A stretch of 64,000 nt of DNA from Ramlibacter sp. (GCA_013815685.1 JACDFR010000006.1:54244-118243); one strand, 5' to 3'; positions 1-8,868 are shown, counted from the stretch's first letter. Notes: a model not told the origin generated them from the sequence alone. Translations and numbers: made by a program.

Positions 1-366
1 GTGCACCCGCACCGCGACTCGCGCCTGATCCCCCGCCAGCAACGCCAGCGCGACGACCAGGGCGGCATGCTCGGCCTCACCGCCGATCGGCGCTCCGTCC
101 TCGCAATCGAGCGTCACGTCGAACACGCAAGCGCCGAACTCTTGCGTCATTTCAGCCTGCAGCTGCAGGCTCTTTCGCATCCGCGCCTCGACGCCGCTGT
201 AATGGTCGCAGACCGGGATGAAACCGGTTTGCGCCTGGGCACCGAGGAGGATGTCGCGGGGATGAATGCCAGCCCCCACGCTTGTCACTTCGTGTACTGC
301 GCTGCCCCCCGAGGGGGCCTTCGCGCCTTGGGGCGGCCCTGCGTCGCTCACTAGTTCTCTGTCCAT
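1..366 (-). CDS. HpcH/HpaI aldolase / citrate lyase family protein (N-terminal part)
   Basis: The gene runs off the left edge, so only the first 122 codons are present. The translation contains HPRDILLGAQA, FIPVCDHYSG and FDVTLDCEDGAP, which I recognise from the CitE/HpcH-type lyase that sits beside mdh in Burkholderiales; the DCED segment is typical of the beta-barrel aldolase family. The ATG at 364-366 overlaps the mdh stop codon (TGATG), so the two genes are translationally coupled. The first 30 or so codons lie inside a GC-rich dispersed repeat (273-351) and read as a Gly/Ala/Pro/Ser-rich segment unlike any conserved family N-terminus; a GTG at about 288 could be the ancestral start. The substrate cannot be told from this fragment. 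Confidence 0.75.
   Translation of the reverse strand, partial: MDRELVSDAGPPQGAKAPSGGSAVHEVTSVGAGIHPRDILLGAQAQTGFIPVCDHYSGVEARMRKSLQLQAEMTQEFGACVFDVTLDCEDGAPIGGEAEHAALVVALALLAGDQARVAVRVH
273..351 (+). repeat. Dispersed GC-rich double-hairpin repeat, copy A
   Basis: One of five related elements in the window. Read on the plus strand it starts CCCCCACGCT, contains TCACTTCGTGTA, a hairpin GCCCCCCGAGGGGGC, then CCTTGGGGCGGCCC. Unlike the other four copies it runs against the direction of the flanking genes, and it lies inside the start of the HpcH/HpaI-like reading frame, so it would be translated as an N-terminal extension. Confidence 0.8.
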
Positions 367-1352
367 CAGAGCAGGTGGGCCACGCCCGCCTGCTCTTCCT
401 GCAGCTCCTTCAGGGTCTTGTCGATGCGCTCCTGGCTGAATTGGTCGATGGCCAGGCCCTTGACGATGGTGTACTTGCCATTCTCGGTGGTCACCGGGAA
501 GCCGAACATCACGTCCTTCGGAATGCCGTAGTCGCCGTCGGATGGCACGCCCATGGTGACCCACTTTCCGCCGGAGCCCAGCGCCCAGTCGCGCATGTGG
601 TCGATGGCCGCGTTGGCCGCCGACGCGGCGGAGGACAGCCCGCGGGCCTCGATGATCGCGGCGCCGCGCTTGCCCACCGTGGGCAGGAAAACGTCGGCAT
701 TCCAGGCCTGGTCGTTGATCATGTCCTTGAGGGCCTTGCCGCCCGCCGTGGCAAAGCGGTAGTCGGCGTACATGGTGGGCGAGTGGTTGCCCCAGACCGT
801 GAGCTTTTCGATCTCGCCGACCTTGGCGCCGGTCTTGGCCGCGACTTGCGACAGCGCGCGGTTGTGGTCCAGCCGAAGCATCGCGGTGAAGTTCTCGCGG
901 GGAAGGCTGGGCGCGCTCTTCATCGCAATGTAGGCGTTGGTGTTGGCGGGATTGCCCACGACCAGCACCTTGACATTGCGGCTGGCGACCTGGTCGAGCG
1001 CCTTGCCCTGGGCGATGAATATGGCGCCATTGATGGAGAGCAGCTCGGCGCGCTCCATGCCGGGGCCGCGGGGACGCGAGCCGACCAGCAGCGCATAGTC
1101 GGCGTCCTTGAAAGCGGTCATCGGGTCGCTGTGGGCTTCCATGCCGGCCAGCAGCGGGAAGGCGCAGTCTTCCAGCTCCATCATCACGCCCTTGAGTGCC
1201 TTCTGGGCCTTCTCGTCGGCGATTTCCAGCAACTGCAGGATGACCGGCTGGTCCTTGCCGAGCATCTCGCCCGAAGCGATTCGAAACAGCAGGGCGTAAC
1301 CGATTTGGCCTGCGGCGCCGGTGACGGCGACGCGAACGGGCTTCTTGCTCAT
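366..1352 (-). CDS. mdh: Malate dehydrogenase
   Basis: Cytosolic NAD-dependent enzyme converting malate to oxaloacetate in the TCA cycle. At 328 aa it has the normal length of the bacterial lactate/malate dehydrogenase family. The N-terminal Rossmann motif [15 protein letters not shown], the substrate-binding [10 protein letters not shown] segment and the [11 protein letters not shown] segment with the catalytic His are all visible. I chose the ATG at 1350-1352 because GGAGA lies at the right distance upstream and the family motif begins at residue 9; a longer reading frame extends upstream but has no support. It is divergent from the gntR/sdh genes and shares a 187-base regulatory gap with them. 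The next gene on its strand overlaps its stop codon. Confidence 0.97.
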   Translation of the reverse strand: MSKKPVRVAVTGAAGQIGYALLFRIASGEMLGKDQPVILQLLEIADEKAQKALKGVMMELEDCAFPLLAGMEAHSDPMTAFKDADYALLVGSRPRGPGMERAELLSINGAIFIAQGKALDQVASRNVKVLVVGNPANTNAYIAMKSAPSLPRENFTAMLRLDHNRALSQVAAKTGAKVGEIEKLTVWGNHSPTMYADYRFATAGGKALKDMINDQAWNADVFLPTVGKRGAAIIEARGLSSAASAANAAIDHMRDWALGSGGKWVTMGVPSDGDYGIPKDVMFGFPVTTENGKYTIVKGLAIDQFSQERIDKTLKELQEEQAGVAHLL

Positions 1353-1465
1353 GGGAAATCTCCGAATCGTGTGTTGTGAAACTGGGGGCCGCCCGGCCGG
1401 TGGCCGTGGCGCTGGGCCGTGCTGGACAGCCGGCAAGTTTACCCGCCAACCCCCGGCGCGTCAAT

Positions 1466-1493
1466 TTGTCTTATGTCTTATATAAGATATCAT
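1466..1493 (+). promoter_or_regulatory. gntR promoter with GntR-type palindromic operator
   Basis: TTGTCT at 1466-1471 and TATCAT at 1488-1493 are separated by 16 bases and fit a sigma-70 promoter for gntR. Between them lies a perfect 12-base palindrome, TCTTATATAAGA (1476-1487). Its half-site GTCTTAT also occurs directly upstream (1468-1474), so two tandem half-sites and one inverted one are present. HutC-type GntR proteins bind AT-rich palindromes of this size, so self-repression and control of divergent mdh is a reasonable inference. No copy of the palindrome is seen in front of sdhC. Confidence 0.5.
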
Positions 1494-1539
1494 TCCAACA
1501 GTTCAACCAGCAACTCCAGCCCCCCACAACCCGACAGCG

Positions 1540-2331
1540 ATGGCACCAACGCCCTCCACTTCCGCCGACAGCGGCACCGCCTCGGCCGACATCCAGTCGC
1601 CGGGCACGCCCGCCTTCAGCCCGCTTTACCAGCAGATCAAGGCATTGATCCTGCAAAGCCTGCAAGCCGGCGAATGGAAGCCCGGTGAAGCGATCCCCAG
1701 CGAAATGGACCTGGCTGCGCGGTTTCGCGTCAGCCAGGGCACCGTTCGCAAAGCCATCGACGAGCTGGCCTCCGAAAACCTGGTGGTGCGTCGCCAGGGC
1801 AAGGGCACCTTCGTGGCCACGCACGCGGAACAGCAGGTTCAGTATCGCTTCCTCAAGCTGATGCCCGACAGCGGCGACCTGGGCAGCGCAGGACCGGCCC
1901 AGCGCACCGTGCTCGAATGCAAACGGGTCCGGGCCGCCGCCGAGGTGGCACGCGCCCTGGCCCTGCGTCCCGGCGACCCGGTGATCCAGGTGCGTCGGGT
2001 GCTGGCATTCGGCGGCGTGCCCACGATCCTGGAAGACCTCTGGCTGCCGGGCAATGCGTTCAGGGGCATCAATTCCGAGCAGATGGCGGGCTATCACGGC
2101 CCCACGTACGCCATGTTCGAAGTCGAGTTCGGGGTGCGCATGGTGCGTGCCGAAGAAAAGATCCGCGCCGTGGGCGCCGATGTCCAGCAGGCGGCGCTAC
2201 TGAAAATAGAACCGGCGAGCCCGCTGCTAAGCGTCGAGCGGGTGGCTTACACCTACAACGACGTCCCCATGGAATTGCGCCGGGGCCTGTACCGCACCGA
2301 CACCCATCACTACCGAAACGAGCTCAGTTAG
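1540..2331 (+). CDS. GntR-family regulator, HutC/UTRA type
   Basis: A 263-aa transcription factor. Residues about 28-95 form a GntR winged helix-turn-helix (LYQQIKALIL, IPSEMDLAARFRVSQGTVRK, then RRQGKGTFVA). The rest matches a UTRA ligand-binding domain, with the usual ending in which a hydrophobic strand (LLSVERVAYTYNDVPME) precedes RGLYRTDTHHYRNEL. It lies between divergent mdh and co-oriented sdhCDAB, so it probably senses a carboxylate or related metabolite and tunes TCA-cycle genes. Its own promoter contains a matching palindrome. The ligand cannot be predicted from the sequence. Regulators in this position are common in Burkholderiales as I recall. Confidence 0.9.
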   Translation: MAPTPSTSADSGTASADIQSPGTPAFSPLYQQIKALILQSLQAGEWKPGEAIPSEMDLAARFRVSQGTVRKAIDELASENLVVRRQGKGTFVATHAEQQVQYRFLKLMPDSGDLGSAGPAQRTVLECKRVRAAAEVARALALRPGDPVIQVRRVLAFGGVPTILEDLWLPGNAFRGINSEQMAGYHGPTYAMFEVEFGVRMVRAEEKIRAVGADVQQAALLKIEPASPLLSVERVAYTYNDVPMELRRGLYRTDTHHYRNELS

Positions 2332-2443
2332 TGGGCTTGGCCGAAACCCCCATGTCAGGTTGTTGCGTTGCAATAGAATTTTGGATTGTTCGGCATCTCC
2401 CTGGAACAACGAAGCGCACGCCCGCCACCATGAAAGCCACGCC

Positions 2444-2875
2444 ATGACAGCTGCCCCCAAACGGCCTGAATTCCGCAACATCAATGCGTTCACCGATCTT
2501 CCCTCATACCGTCTCCCCGCGGCGGGCTGGGTGTCGATCCTGCATCGCGTGAGCGGTGTGCTCATGTTCCTGTTGATGCCCTTCATCATATGGATGTTCG
2601 ACACTTCGCTGTCTTCCGAATTTTCATTCGCCAGGTTTCGCGCGGCCTTCAATGCGGGCCTCGGATTCATCCCCGGCTGGTTCATCAAGCTGGTGGCGCT
2701 CGGCCTGATCTGGGCCTACCTGCATCACTTCATCGCCGGCGTGCGCTACCTGTGGATGGACGTCAGCCATGCGGCGGTGAGCAAGGAATTCGGCATGAAG
2801 TCCGCCCAGGTGACCCTGATCGCCAGCGTGCTGCTCACGCTGGTCCTGGGCGCCAAGCTCTTCGGTCTTTACTAA
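2444..2875 (+). CDS. sdhC: Succinate dehydrogenase cytochrome b556 subunit
   Basis: Membrane anchor of complex II, 143 aa with three predicted membrane helices (about residues 34-55, 78-100 and 122-142). It carries the SdhC signature: SILHRVSGV near the first helix and HHFIAGVRYLWMD near the second, which supplies the haem b ligand histidine. The ATG at 2444 is preferred over upstream in-frame starts because the family begins with a short segment before RPEFRNINAF. An ATG at 2430 opens a five-codon reading frame that ends just before this start. First gene of sdhCDAB; the 112-base gap after gntR must hold any separate promoter, with TAGAAT at 2374-2379 as a weak -10 candidate. Confidence 0.95.
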   Translation: MTAAPKRPEFRNINAFTDLPSYRLPAAGWVSILHRVSGVLMFLLMPFIIWMFDTSLSSEFSFARFRAAFNAGLGFIPGWFIKLVALGLIWAYLHHFIAGVRYLWMDVSHAAVSKEFGMKSAQVTLIASVLLTLVLGAKLFGLY

Positions 2876-2935
2876 TTCAACAACTTTGCGGGACAGATCT
2901 TCAGCTCTGTCCTCAACTGATCAGGAACTGTCTTT

Positions 2936-3301
2936 ATGTCCGTGAATTACGGCTCCAAGCGCATCGTCGTCGGCGCGCATTACGGCATGCGCGACTGGCT
3001 CAGCCAGCGGGTCACCGCCGGCCTGATGGCGCTTTTCACACTGATCGTGCTTGCGCAGGTCATCTTCTCCAAGGGGCCGATCGGCTACGACAAGTGGGCC
3101 GGCATCTTCGCGTCCCAATGGATGAAAGTCCTGACCTTCGCCGTCATCGCCGCCCTGCTCTGGCATGTCTGGGTGGGCATGCGCGACGTGTTCATGGACT
3201 ATGTGAAACCGGTCGGGATTCGCCTGCTGCTGCAGATCTTTACCATCGTCTGGCTCACGGGATGCGCCGGCTGGGCCCTGCAAGTACTGTGGAGGCTGTG
3301 A
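2936..3301 (+). CDS. sdhD: Succinate dehydrogenase membrane anchor subunit
   Basis: Second hydrophobic anchor of complex II, 121 aa with three membrane helices. The segment ALLWHVWVGMRDVFMDYVK matches the SdhD signature containing the haem ligand His and the Asp near the quinone site. It ends three bases before the sdhA ATG, so sdhD and sdhA are almost certainly co-translated. Together with SdhC it holds the SdhAB catalytic dimer at the cytoplasmic face of the inner membrane and passes electrons to ubiquinone. Confidence 0.93.
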   Translation: MSVNYGSKRIVVGAHYGMRDWLSQRVTAGLMALFTLIVLAQVIFSKGPIGYDKWAGIFASQWMKVLTFAVIAALLWHVWVGMRDVFMDYVKPVGIRLLLQIFTIVWLTGCAGWALQVLWRL

Positions 3302-3304
3302 GAC

Positions 3305-5113
3305 ATGAGCTATACCCATAACAACATCACGAGCCGCAAGTTCGACGTCGTCATCGTGGGCGCCGGCGGCTCGGGCATGCGCGCGTCGCTGCAACTCGCC
3401 CGCGCCGGCCTGAACGTGGCCGTCCTGTCCAAGGTCTTCCCGACCCGCTCGCACACCGTGGCGGCACAAGGCGGGATCGGCGCGTCCCTGGGCAACATGT
3501 CCGAGGACAACTGGCACTACCACTTCTACGACACCGTCAAGGGATCCGACTGGCTGGGCGACCAGGACGCGATCGAATTCATGTGCAGGGAAGCGCCCAA
3601 GGTCGTCTACGACCTGGAGCACATGGGCATGCCGTTCGACCGCAATCCTGACGGAACGATCTACCAGCGCCCGTTCGGCGGCCACACGGCCAACTACGGC
3701 GAGAAACCGGTGCAGCGCGCCTGCGCCGCCGCGGACCGCACCGGTCACGCCATGCTTCACACGCTCTACCAGCAGAACGTCAAGGCCAAGACCAGCTTCT
3801 TCGTGGAGTGGATGGCACTGGACCTGATCCGCGACGCCGACGGCGACGTGGTCGGCGTCACCGCGATCGAAATGGAGACCGGCGACCTGCACATCCTGGA
3901 AGCCAGGACCACGCTGCTGGCCACCGGCGGCGCGGGCCGCATCTTCGCGGCGAGCACCAATGCCTTCATCAACACCGGGGACGGCCTGGGCATGGCGGCA
4001 CGGGCGGGCATCCCCCTGGAAGACATGGAGTTCTGGCAGTTCCATCCCACCGGCGTGGCCGGCGCGGGCGTGCTGCTGACCGAAGGCTGCCGGGGCGAGG
4101 GCGCGATCCTTTTGAACAGCAATGGCGAACGCTTCATGGAGCGCTATGCGCCCACCCTGAAGGACCTGGCGCCGCGCGACTTCGTGTCGCGCTCCATGGA
4201 CCAGGAGATCAAGGAAGGCCGCGGCTGCGGGCCCAACAAGGATTACGTGCTGCTCAAGCTCGATCACCTGGGGGCGGACACCATCCACAAGCGCCTTCCC
4301 TCGGTGTACGAGATCGGCGTCAACTTCGCCAACGTCGACATCACCAGGGAGCCGATCCCAGTGGTGCCGACCATCCACTACCAGATGGGCGGCATCCCCA
4401 CCAACATCAACGGCCAGGTCGTGGTGCAGCAGGGCGAGGTGCACAACGCGGTGGTCAACGGCCTGTACGCGGTGGGCGAATGCTCATGCGTCAGCGTCCA
4501 CGGCGCCAACCGGCTGGGCACCAACTCGCTGCTCGACCTGCTGGTGTTCGGCCGTGCGGCGGGCAACCACATCGTCGAGTTCAATAACAGGAACAAGGCC
4601 CACAAGCCGATTCCCGCGGACGCGGCGCAGCGCACGCTGGAGCGGCTGAATCGCCTCGAAAACACCACCGGCGGCGAATACGCGCAGGACGTGGCCAACG
4701 ACATCCGCGCCTCGATGCAAAAGCACGCTGGCGTGTTCCGCACCCAGGCCATGATGGACCAGGGGGTCGGGCAGATCGCCGCGCTGCGGGAACGCGTGCA
4801 GTCGCTGGCGCTCAAGGACAAGTCAAAGATCTTCAACACCGCGCGCATCGAGGCGCTGGAAGTCGAGAACCTGATCGAGTGTGCACAGGCCACGATCGTT
4901 TCGGCCGCCGCCCGCAAGGAGTGCCGCGGCGCGCATACCGTCAGCGACTACGAGCGGCCCGCCGATGACCCGGTGGCGCCGCTTGGCCGCGACGATGCCA
5001 ACTGGATGAAGCATTCGCTCTGGTACAGCCAGGGCAACCGCGTCTCGTACAAGCCTGTCCACATGAAGCCGCTCACGGTGGAATCCGTGCCCCCCAAGGT
5101 CCGTACCTTCTAG
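3305..5113 (+). CDS. sdhA: Succinate dehydrogenase flavoprotein subunit
   Basis: Catalytic subunit of complex II, oxidising succinate to fumarate. Of its 602 residues, the N-terminus carries the FAD-binding VVIVGAGGSGMRASLQLA motif. The flavinylation His sits in RSHTVAAQGGIGASLGN. The substrate-site segments FWQFHPTGVAGAGVL, TEGCRGEGAILLN and the HGANRLGTNSLLDLLVFG motif are present, followed by a helical C-terminal domain with the capping EHSLWY-like segment (MKHSLWYSQGNRVSYKPV). Length is typical of betaproteobacterial SdhA. sdhB follows after 39 bases. The maturation factor SdhE, encoded just downstream, would assist attachment of FAD. Confidence 0.97.
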   Translation: MSYTHNNITSRKFDVVIVGAGGSGMRASLQLARAGLNVAVLSKVFPTRSHTVAAQGGIGASLGNMSEDNWHYHFYDTVKGSDWLGDQDAIEFMCREAPKVVYDLEHMGMPFDRNPDGTIYQRPFGGHTANYGEKPVQRACAAADRTGHAMLHTLYQQNVKAKTSFFVEWMALDLIRDADGDVVGVTAIEMETGDLHILEARTTLLATGGAGRIFAASTNAFINTGDGLGMAARAGIPLEDMEFWQFHPTGVAGAGVLLTEGCRGEGAILLNSNGERFMERYAPTLKDLAPRDFVSRSMDQEIKEGRGCGPNKDYVLLKLDHLGADTIHKRLPSVYEIGVNFANVDITREPIPVVPTIHYQMGGIPTNINGQVVVQQGEVHNAVVNGLYAVGECSCVSVHGANRLGTNSLLDLLVFGRAAGNHIVEFNNRNKAHKPIPADAAQRTLERLNRLENTTGGEYAQDVANDIRASMQKHAGVFRTQAMMDQGVGQIAALRERVQSLALKDKSKIFNTARIEALEVENLIECAQATIVSAAARKECRGAHTVSDYERPADDPVAPLGRDDANWMKHSLWYSQGNRVSYKPVHMKPLTVESVPPKVRTF

Positions 5114-5152
5114 TACCCAACCGCGCAGCCTGTCATTCTTCAAGAGCACCCC

Positions 5153-5857
5153 ATGCAAAAACGCACGTTCCAGATCTACCGTTACGACCCCGAAAAGGAC
5201 GCCAGGCCCTACATGCAGACCGTCGAGATCGAGCTCGACGGGGAGGAGCGCATGTTGCTCGACGCACTCATGAAGCTCAAGGCGCAGGACCCCACGCTGT
5301 CGTTCCGCCGTTCGTGCCGCGAGGGCGTGTGCGGCTCGGACGCCATGAACATCAACGGCAAGAATGGACTGGCGTGCCTCACGAACATGCTCACCCTACA
5401 GGGAACTATCGTCCTGAAGCCCCTGCCCGGCCTGCCGGTGATCCGCGACCTGATCGTGGACATGACGCAGTTTTTCAAGCAATACCACTCGATCAAGCCG
5501 TACCTCGTCAACGACAACATCCCGCCCGACAAGGAGCGCCTGCAGTCGCCCGAAGAACGCGACGAGCTCAACGGCCTTTATGAATGCATTCTCTGCGCCA
5601 GTTGCTCCACGAGTTGCCCGAGCTTCTGGTGGAACCCCGACAAGTTCGTCGGCCCGGCAGGGCTGCTGCAAGCCTACCGCTTCATTGCCGACAGCCGCGA
5701 CGAAGCCACGGCAGAGCGCCTGGACAATCTCGAAGACCCGTACCGGCTGTTTCGCTGCCACACGATCATGAATTGCGTCGATGTCTGCCCCAAGGGCCTG
5801 AACCCGACGCTGGCGATCGGCAAGATCAAGGAACTGATGGTTCGCCGGGCGATATGA
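5153..5857 (+). CDS. sdhB: Succinate dehydrogenase iron-sulfur subunit
   Basis: Electron-transfer subunit of complex II, 234 aa. The 2Fe-2S ferredoxin domain shows CREGVCGSDAMNINGKNGLA. The 4Fe-4S and 3Fe-4S clusters are coordinated by CILCASCSTSCPSFWWN and CHTIMNCVDVCPKGLNP. All expected cysteines are present. It begins with the usual QIYRYDPEKDARPYMQ sequence. The stop codon is followed at once by a dispersed GC-rich repeat (5859-5938) that separates it from sdhE. Confidence 0.97.
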   Translation: MQKRTFQIYRYDPEKDARPYMQTVEIELDGEERMLLDALMKLKAQDPTLSFRRSCREGVCGSDAMNINGKNGLACLTNMLTLQGTIVLKPLPGLPVIRDLIVDMTQFFKQYHSIKPYLVNDNIPPDKERLQSPEERDELNGLYECILCASCSTSCPSFWWNPDKFVGPAGLLQAYRFIADSRDEATAERLDNLEDPYRLFRCHTIMNCVDVCPKGLNPTLAIGKIKELMVRRAI

Positions 5858-5858
5858 G

Positions 5859-5938
5859 GCCCCCGCACTTGTCGCTGCGTGTATTACGCTGCCCCGAGGG
5901 GGCTGGGCCGCCTTGGGAGCGGTCCGGCGGCGGCCCGA
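5859..5938 (+). repeat. Dispersed GC-rich double-hairpin repeat, copy B
   Basis: This copy sits between sdhB and sdhE, two bases after the sdhB stop codon, in the same direction as the genes. It shares with copy A the order CCCCCGCACTTGTC, CGTGTATTACGCTGCCCC, GAGGGGGC, GCCGCCTTGG, and ends in a variable GC-rich part. The GCCCC/GGGGC arms can form a small hairpin in the transcript, without a following T run. Confidence 0.75.
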
Positions 5939-5952
5939 TGGATGGATGAGAT

Positions 5953-6261
5953 GTGAACGATGAGGTCATCGATGAACGCGCGCTGAGCAAGCTGAGGTGG
6001 CGCTGCCGCCGGGGTTTGCTCGAAAATGACCTGTTCGTCGAACGGTTCTTCGGCCGGTACGCGGCCTGCCTCACGATGAGGCAGGCCGCGGCCCTGAACA
6101 AGTTGATGGATCTGGCCGACAACGACCTGCTGGACCTGTTGCTTGGGCGCCGGGAGCCAGAAGGTGAAATCGACACCGACGATGTCAGGCAAGTGCTCGC
6201 CATGCTGCGCAGCAACAACCTTGGGGGTCAACCTGCGGTCCCGCCCCAGCCGGCCCGATGA
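5953..6261 (+). CDS. sdhE: FAD assembly factor SdhE
   Basis: Small helical protein (102 aa) needed for covalent flavinylation of SdhA. The family signature is clear: KLRWRCRRGLLENDLFVERFF matches the RRGxxELD-type motif and the LMDLADNDLLDLLLGR helix follows. The start is GTG at 5953; an in-frame stop lies two codons upstream and no ATG is better placed. It follows sdhB across a repeat element. In many Burkholderiales gltA comes next; here the next gene is a LysR regulator, so gltA is absent from this position. Confidence 0.9.
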   Translation: MNDEVIDERALSKLRWRCRRGLLENDLFVERFFGRYAACLTMRQAAALNKLMDLADNDLLDLLLGRREPEGEIDTDDVRQVLAMLRSNNLGGQPAVPPQPAR

Positions 6262-6393
6262 AGGAAACCGTATGAAACTCGCCGGGACCAAGCGACCCCT
6301 GTCAAGATAGGCCGCCCGCGCCAGCTGTTCACCGGATCGTCCATCGCGACGTCCGGCCCATCGCCGGACGCTGAATCCGAACGGCAAGCCCGT

Positions 6394-6465
6394 CATCGCA
6401 TTATGCGATGGCCACTTGGATATTTGTGGCGCAAAATACCGCCGGTCATCGCCGTATGCGATGAC
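6394..6465 (+). promoter_or_regulatory. Two LysR-type operator dyads upstream of the lysR-leuCDB genes
   Basis: Two inverted repeats share the exact arms CATCGC-N5-GCGATG: the first at 6394-6410 with centre ATTAT, the second at 6447-6463 with centre CGTAT, extended to eight-base arms at 6445-6465. Each contains the T-N11-A core expected for LysR-family binding. They are 53 bases apart, about five helical turns, so both would face the same side of the DNA. The second dyad ends seven bases before the chosen LysR start codon. The obvious reading is self-regulation and control of the leu genes downstream. Confidence 0.6.
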
Positions 6466-6472
6466 TGGATGC

Positions 6473-7420
6473 ATGAAAACCTCCGAACGCACCTTTGCCC
6501 GCCGGATCGACCTGACGTCGCTGCAGCTTTTTGTGGCTGTGTGCGAACTCGGCTCCATCGGCAAGGCCGCCGAGCGCGAATTCATCGCGGCGTCGGCCAT
6601 CAGCAAACGGCTTTCGGATCTGGAAGCCACGCTCGATACCCCGCTGCTTTACCGCCATACGCGCGGAGTCAACCTCACCCCCGCAGGCGAAAGCCTGCTG
6701 CACCACGCCCGCAGCGTGCTGTTCAGCCTGGACAAGATGCACGGCGAGCTCAGCGAATATGCGCACGGCGTGCGCGGCCATGTTCGCGTCCACGCCAATA
6801 TCTCGGCCATCGTGCAATTCCTGCCGGAGGACCTGGGCGCCTTCATCAAGGCACGCAGCGAGGTCAAGATCGACCTTGAAGAGCATCTGTCGACCGAGAT
6901 CGTCCGGGCAGTACAGGAAGGCACGGCTGACCTGGGGATCTGCAACGCAAGCGCATCGGGCAACACCCGGGGACTGCAGACTCTGCCCTATCGCCAGGAC
7001 CAGCTGGTGCTGATCGTGCCCCGCCGGCACCCGCTCGCCCGCAGGAAAACGCTGGCTTTCGAAGACACCCTGGACTGCGACCATGTCGGCCTCCATGCCA
7101 ACAGCTCGATCCATCTGGCGATGCGCGACGCGGCAGCGGCGGCCGGACGGACGATCAGGCTGCGCATCCACGTGACGGGCCTCGACGCGATGTGCCGCAT
7201 GATCCACAACGGGCTGGGCGTGGGCTTGATGCCGCGCCGGGCTTTCGAGCTGATGCACGGCGTTGGCGACCTGGAAAGCGTGCATCTCAGCAATGTCTGG
7301 GCCCGGCGCAGCATCGAACTGGTAGCTCGCGATTTTTCTACCTTGCCGGTCGCCGCGCGGCTGCTGGTCGACCATTTGAAGGCCCGGGCCGAAGCGCCCG
7401 AAGCTGCCCTGGCCGCCTAA
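6473..7420 (+). CDS. LysR-family transcriptional regulator
   Basis: A 315-aa regulator. Residues about 10-70 form the LysR winged helix-turn-helix ([40 protein letters not shown], then [12 protein letters not shown]). The rest matches a periplasmic-binding-protein-like effector domain with the usual ADLGICNA and [12 protein letters not shown] segments. ATG 6473 is preferred; ATG 6461 and TTG 6416 are in-frame alternatives, but both would place the downstream operator inside the gene. It ends 26 bases before leuC on the same strand, so it may be co-transcribed with leuCDB and regulate it. A regulator in this position before leuC is familiar in Burkholderiales; the effector is unknown. Confidence 0.88.
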   Translation: MKTSERTFARRIDLTSLQLFVAVCELGSIGKAAEREFIAASAISKRLSDLEATLDTPLLYRHTRGVNLTPAGESLLHHARSVLFSLDKMHGELSEYAHGVRGHVRVHANISAIVQFLPEDLGAFIKARSEVKIDLEEHLSTEIVRAVQEGTADLGICNASASGNTRGLQTLPYRQDQLVLIVPRRHPLARRKTLAFEDTLDCDHVGLHANSSIHLAMRDAAAAAGRTIRLRIHVTGLDAMCRMIHNGLGVGLMPRRAFELMHGVGDLESVHLSNVWARRSIELVARDFSTLPVAARLLVDHLKARAEAPEAALAA

Positions 7421-7446
7421 ACACTTTCACCGAACAGGAAGCACCC

Positions 7447-8868
7447 ATGGGAAAAACGCTGTACGACAAGATCTGGGACGAGCACGTCGTTCATACCGAA
7501 GAGGACGGCACGGCCATCCTCTACATCGACCGCCACCTGGTGCACGAAGTGACCAGCGCCCAGGCCTTCGAAGGCCTGCGCGAAACGGGCCGAAAGGTCT
7601 GGCGCGTCAGTTCCATCGTCGCCACCGCGGACCACAACACCCCCACCACCGGCTGGGAGCTCGGTTACGACGGCATCACCGACCCCATCAGTAAGGAGCA
7701 GGTCACGACACTGGACAAGAACATCAGGGAGTTCGGCTCGGCCGCCTACTTCCCCTTCCTGTCCAAACGCCAGGGCATCGTGCACGTGATCGGCCCCGAG
7801 CAGGGCGCGACGCTGCCGGGCATGACCGTGGTGTGCGGGGACTCGCACACGTCGACCCATGGCGCCTTCGGGGCACTGGCGCATGGCATCGGCACCAGCG
7901 AAGTCGAGCATGTGATGGCGACGCAGACCCTGCTGGCCAAGAAGGCCAGGAACATGCTCATCAAGGTCGACGGGACACTGGGCCGCGGCGTTACCGCCAA
8001 GGACATCGTGCTGGCCATCGTCGGGCACATCGGAACGGCGGGCGGCACGGGCTACACCATCGAGTTCGCGGGCTCGGCCATCCGCGCCCTCAGCATGGAG
8101 GGCCGCATGACCGTCTGCAACATGGCGATCGAAGCCGGCGCGCGCGCCGGGCTGGTGGCCGTGGATGAGAAGACGATCGAATACGTCAAAGGCCGTCCGC
8201 TGGCACCCGCGGGCGTCGAGTGGGCCCAGGCAGTCGCCTACTGGACGACGCTGCGGTCCGATGCCGATGCGAAGTTCGACGCCGTCGTCGAACTCGACGC
8301 CGGCAAAATCATCCCCCAGGTCACCTGGGGCACGTCCCCCGAGATGGTGCTGGGCGTGGATGGCCGGGTGCCCGATCCCGACAAGGAAAAGGATCCCGGC
8401 AAGCGCGGTGCGATCGAGCGCGCGCTGGCCTACATGGGCCTGGAACCCGGCAAGGCGGTCAACGATATCTACGTCGACAAGGTGTTCATCGGTTCGTGCA
8501 CCAACAGCCGCATCGAAGACATGCGCGAAGCCGCGGGGGTGGTCAAGAAGCTTGGGCAAAAGGTCGCCAAGAATGTGAAACTGGCGATGGTGGTGCCGGG
8601 CTCCGGTCTGGTGAAGGACCAGGCGGAGCGCGAAGGCCTGCACGAAATCTTCAAGGCCGCCGGTTTCGAGTGGCGCGAGCCCGGCTGCTCGATGTGCCTG
8701 GCCATGAACGCCGACCGCCTGAACCCGGGCGAACGCTGCGCCTCCACAAGCAATCGCAACTTCGAAGGGCGCCAGGGCGCCGGGGGCCGCACGCACCTGG
8801 TCAGCCCGGCCATGGCGGCGGCCGCGGCCGTGCATGGCCACTTCGTCGATGTTCGCCAATTCGCCTGA
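7447..8868 (+). CDS. leuC: 3-isopropylmalate dehydratase large subunit
   Basis: Aconitase-family enzyme of leucine synthesis that, with LeuD, isomerises 2-isopropylmalate to 3-isopropylmalate. The 473-aa length is normal. The 4Fe-4S ligand cysteines occur in [12 protein letters not shown] and [10 protein letters not shown]. The active-site segments [20 protein letters not shown] and [20 protein letters not shown] are intact. ATG 7447 is the family start; longer frames upstream belong to overlap with lysR. leuD follows after 12 bases and leuB after that, making a leuCDB operon. Confidence 0.97.
   Translation: MGKTLYDKIWDEHVVHTEEDGTAILYIDRHLVHEVTSAQAFEGLRETGRKVWRVSSIVATADHNTPTTGWELGYDGITDPISKEQVTTLDKNIREFGSAAYFPFLSKRQGIVHVIGPEQGATLPGMTVVCGDSHTSTHGAFGALAHGIGTSEVEHVMATQTLLAKKARNMLIKVDGTLGRGVTAKDIVLAIVGHIGTAGGTGYTIEFAGSAIRALSMEGRMTVCNMAIEAGARAGLVAVDEKTIEYVKGRPLAPAGVEWAQAVAYWTTLRSDADAKFDAVVELDAGKIIPQVTWGTSPEMVLGVDGRVPDPDKEKDPGKRGAIERALAYMGLEPGKAVNDIYVDKVFIGSCTNSRIEDMREAAGVVKKLGQKVAKNVKLAMVVPGSGLVKDQAEREGLHEIFKAAGFEWREPGCSMCLAMNADRLNPGERCASTSNRNFEGRQGAGGRTHLVSPAMAAAAAVHGHFVDVRQFA

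Noticed and set aside
2921..4444. Long antisense open frames such as 507 codons opposite sdhA, and similar ones opposite mdh, leuC, neuB and lysS
   Set aside because: They mirror strongly conserved genes on the other strand, show no family motifs and result from high GC at third positions.
6272..6310. Twelve-codon gene between sdhE and lysR
   Set aside because: It has a plausible ribosome site but is too short to judge and shows no recognisable motif; mentioned only as a possible remnant.
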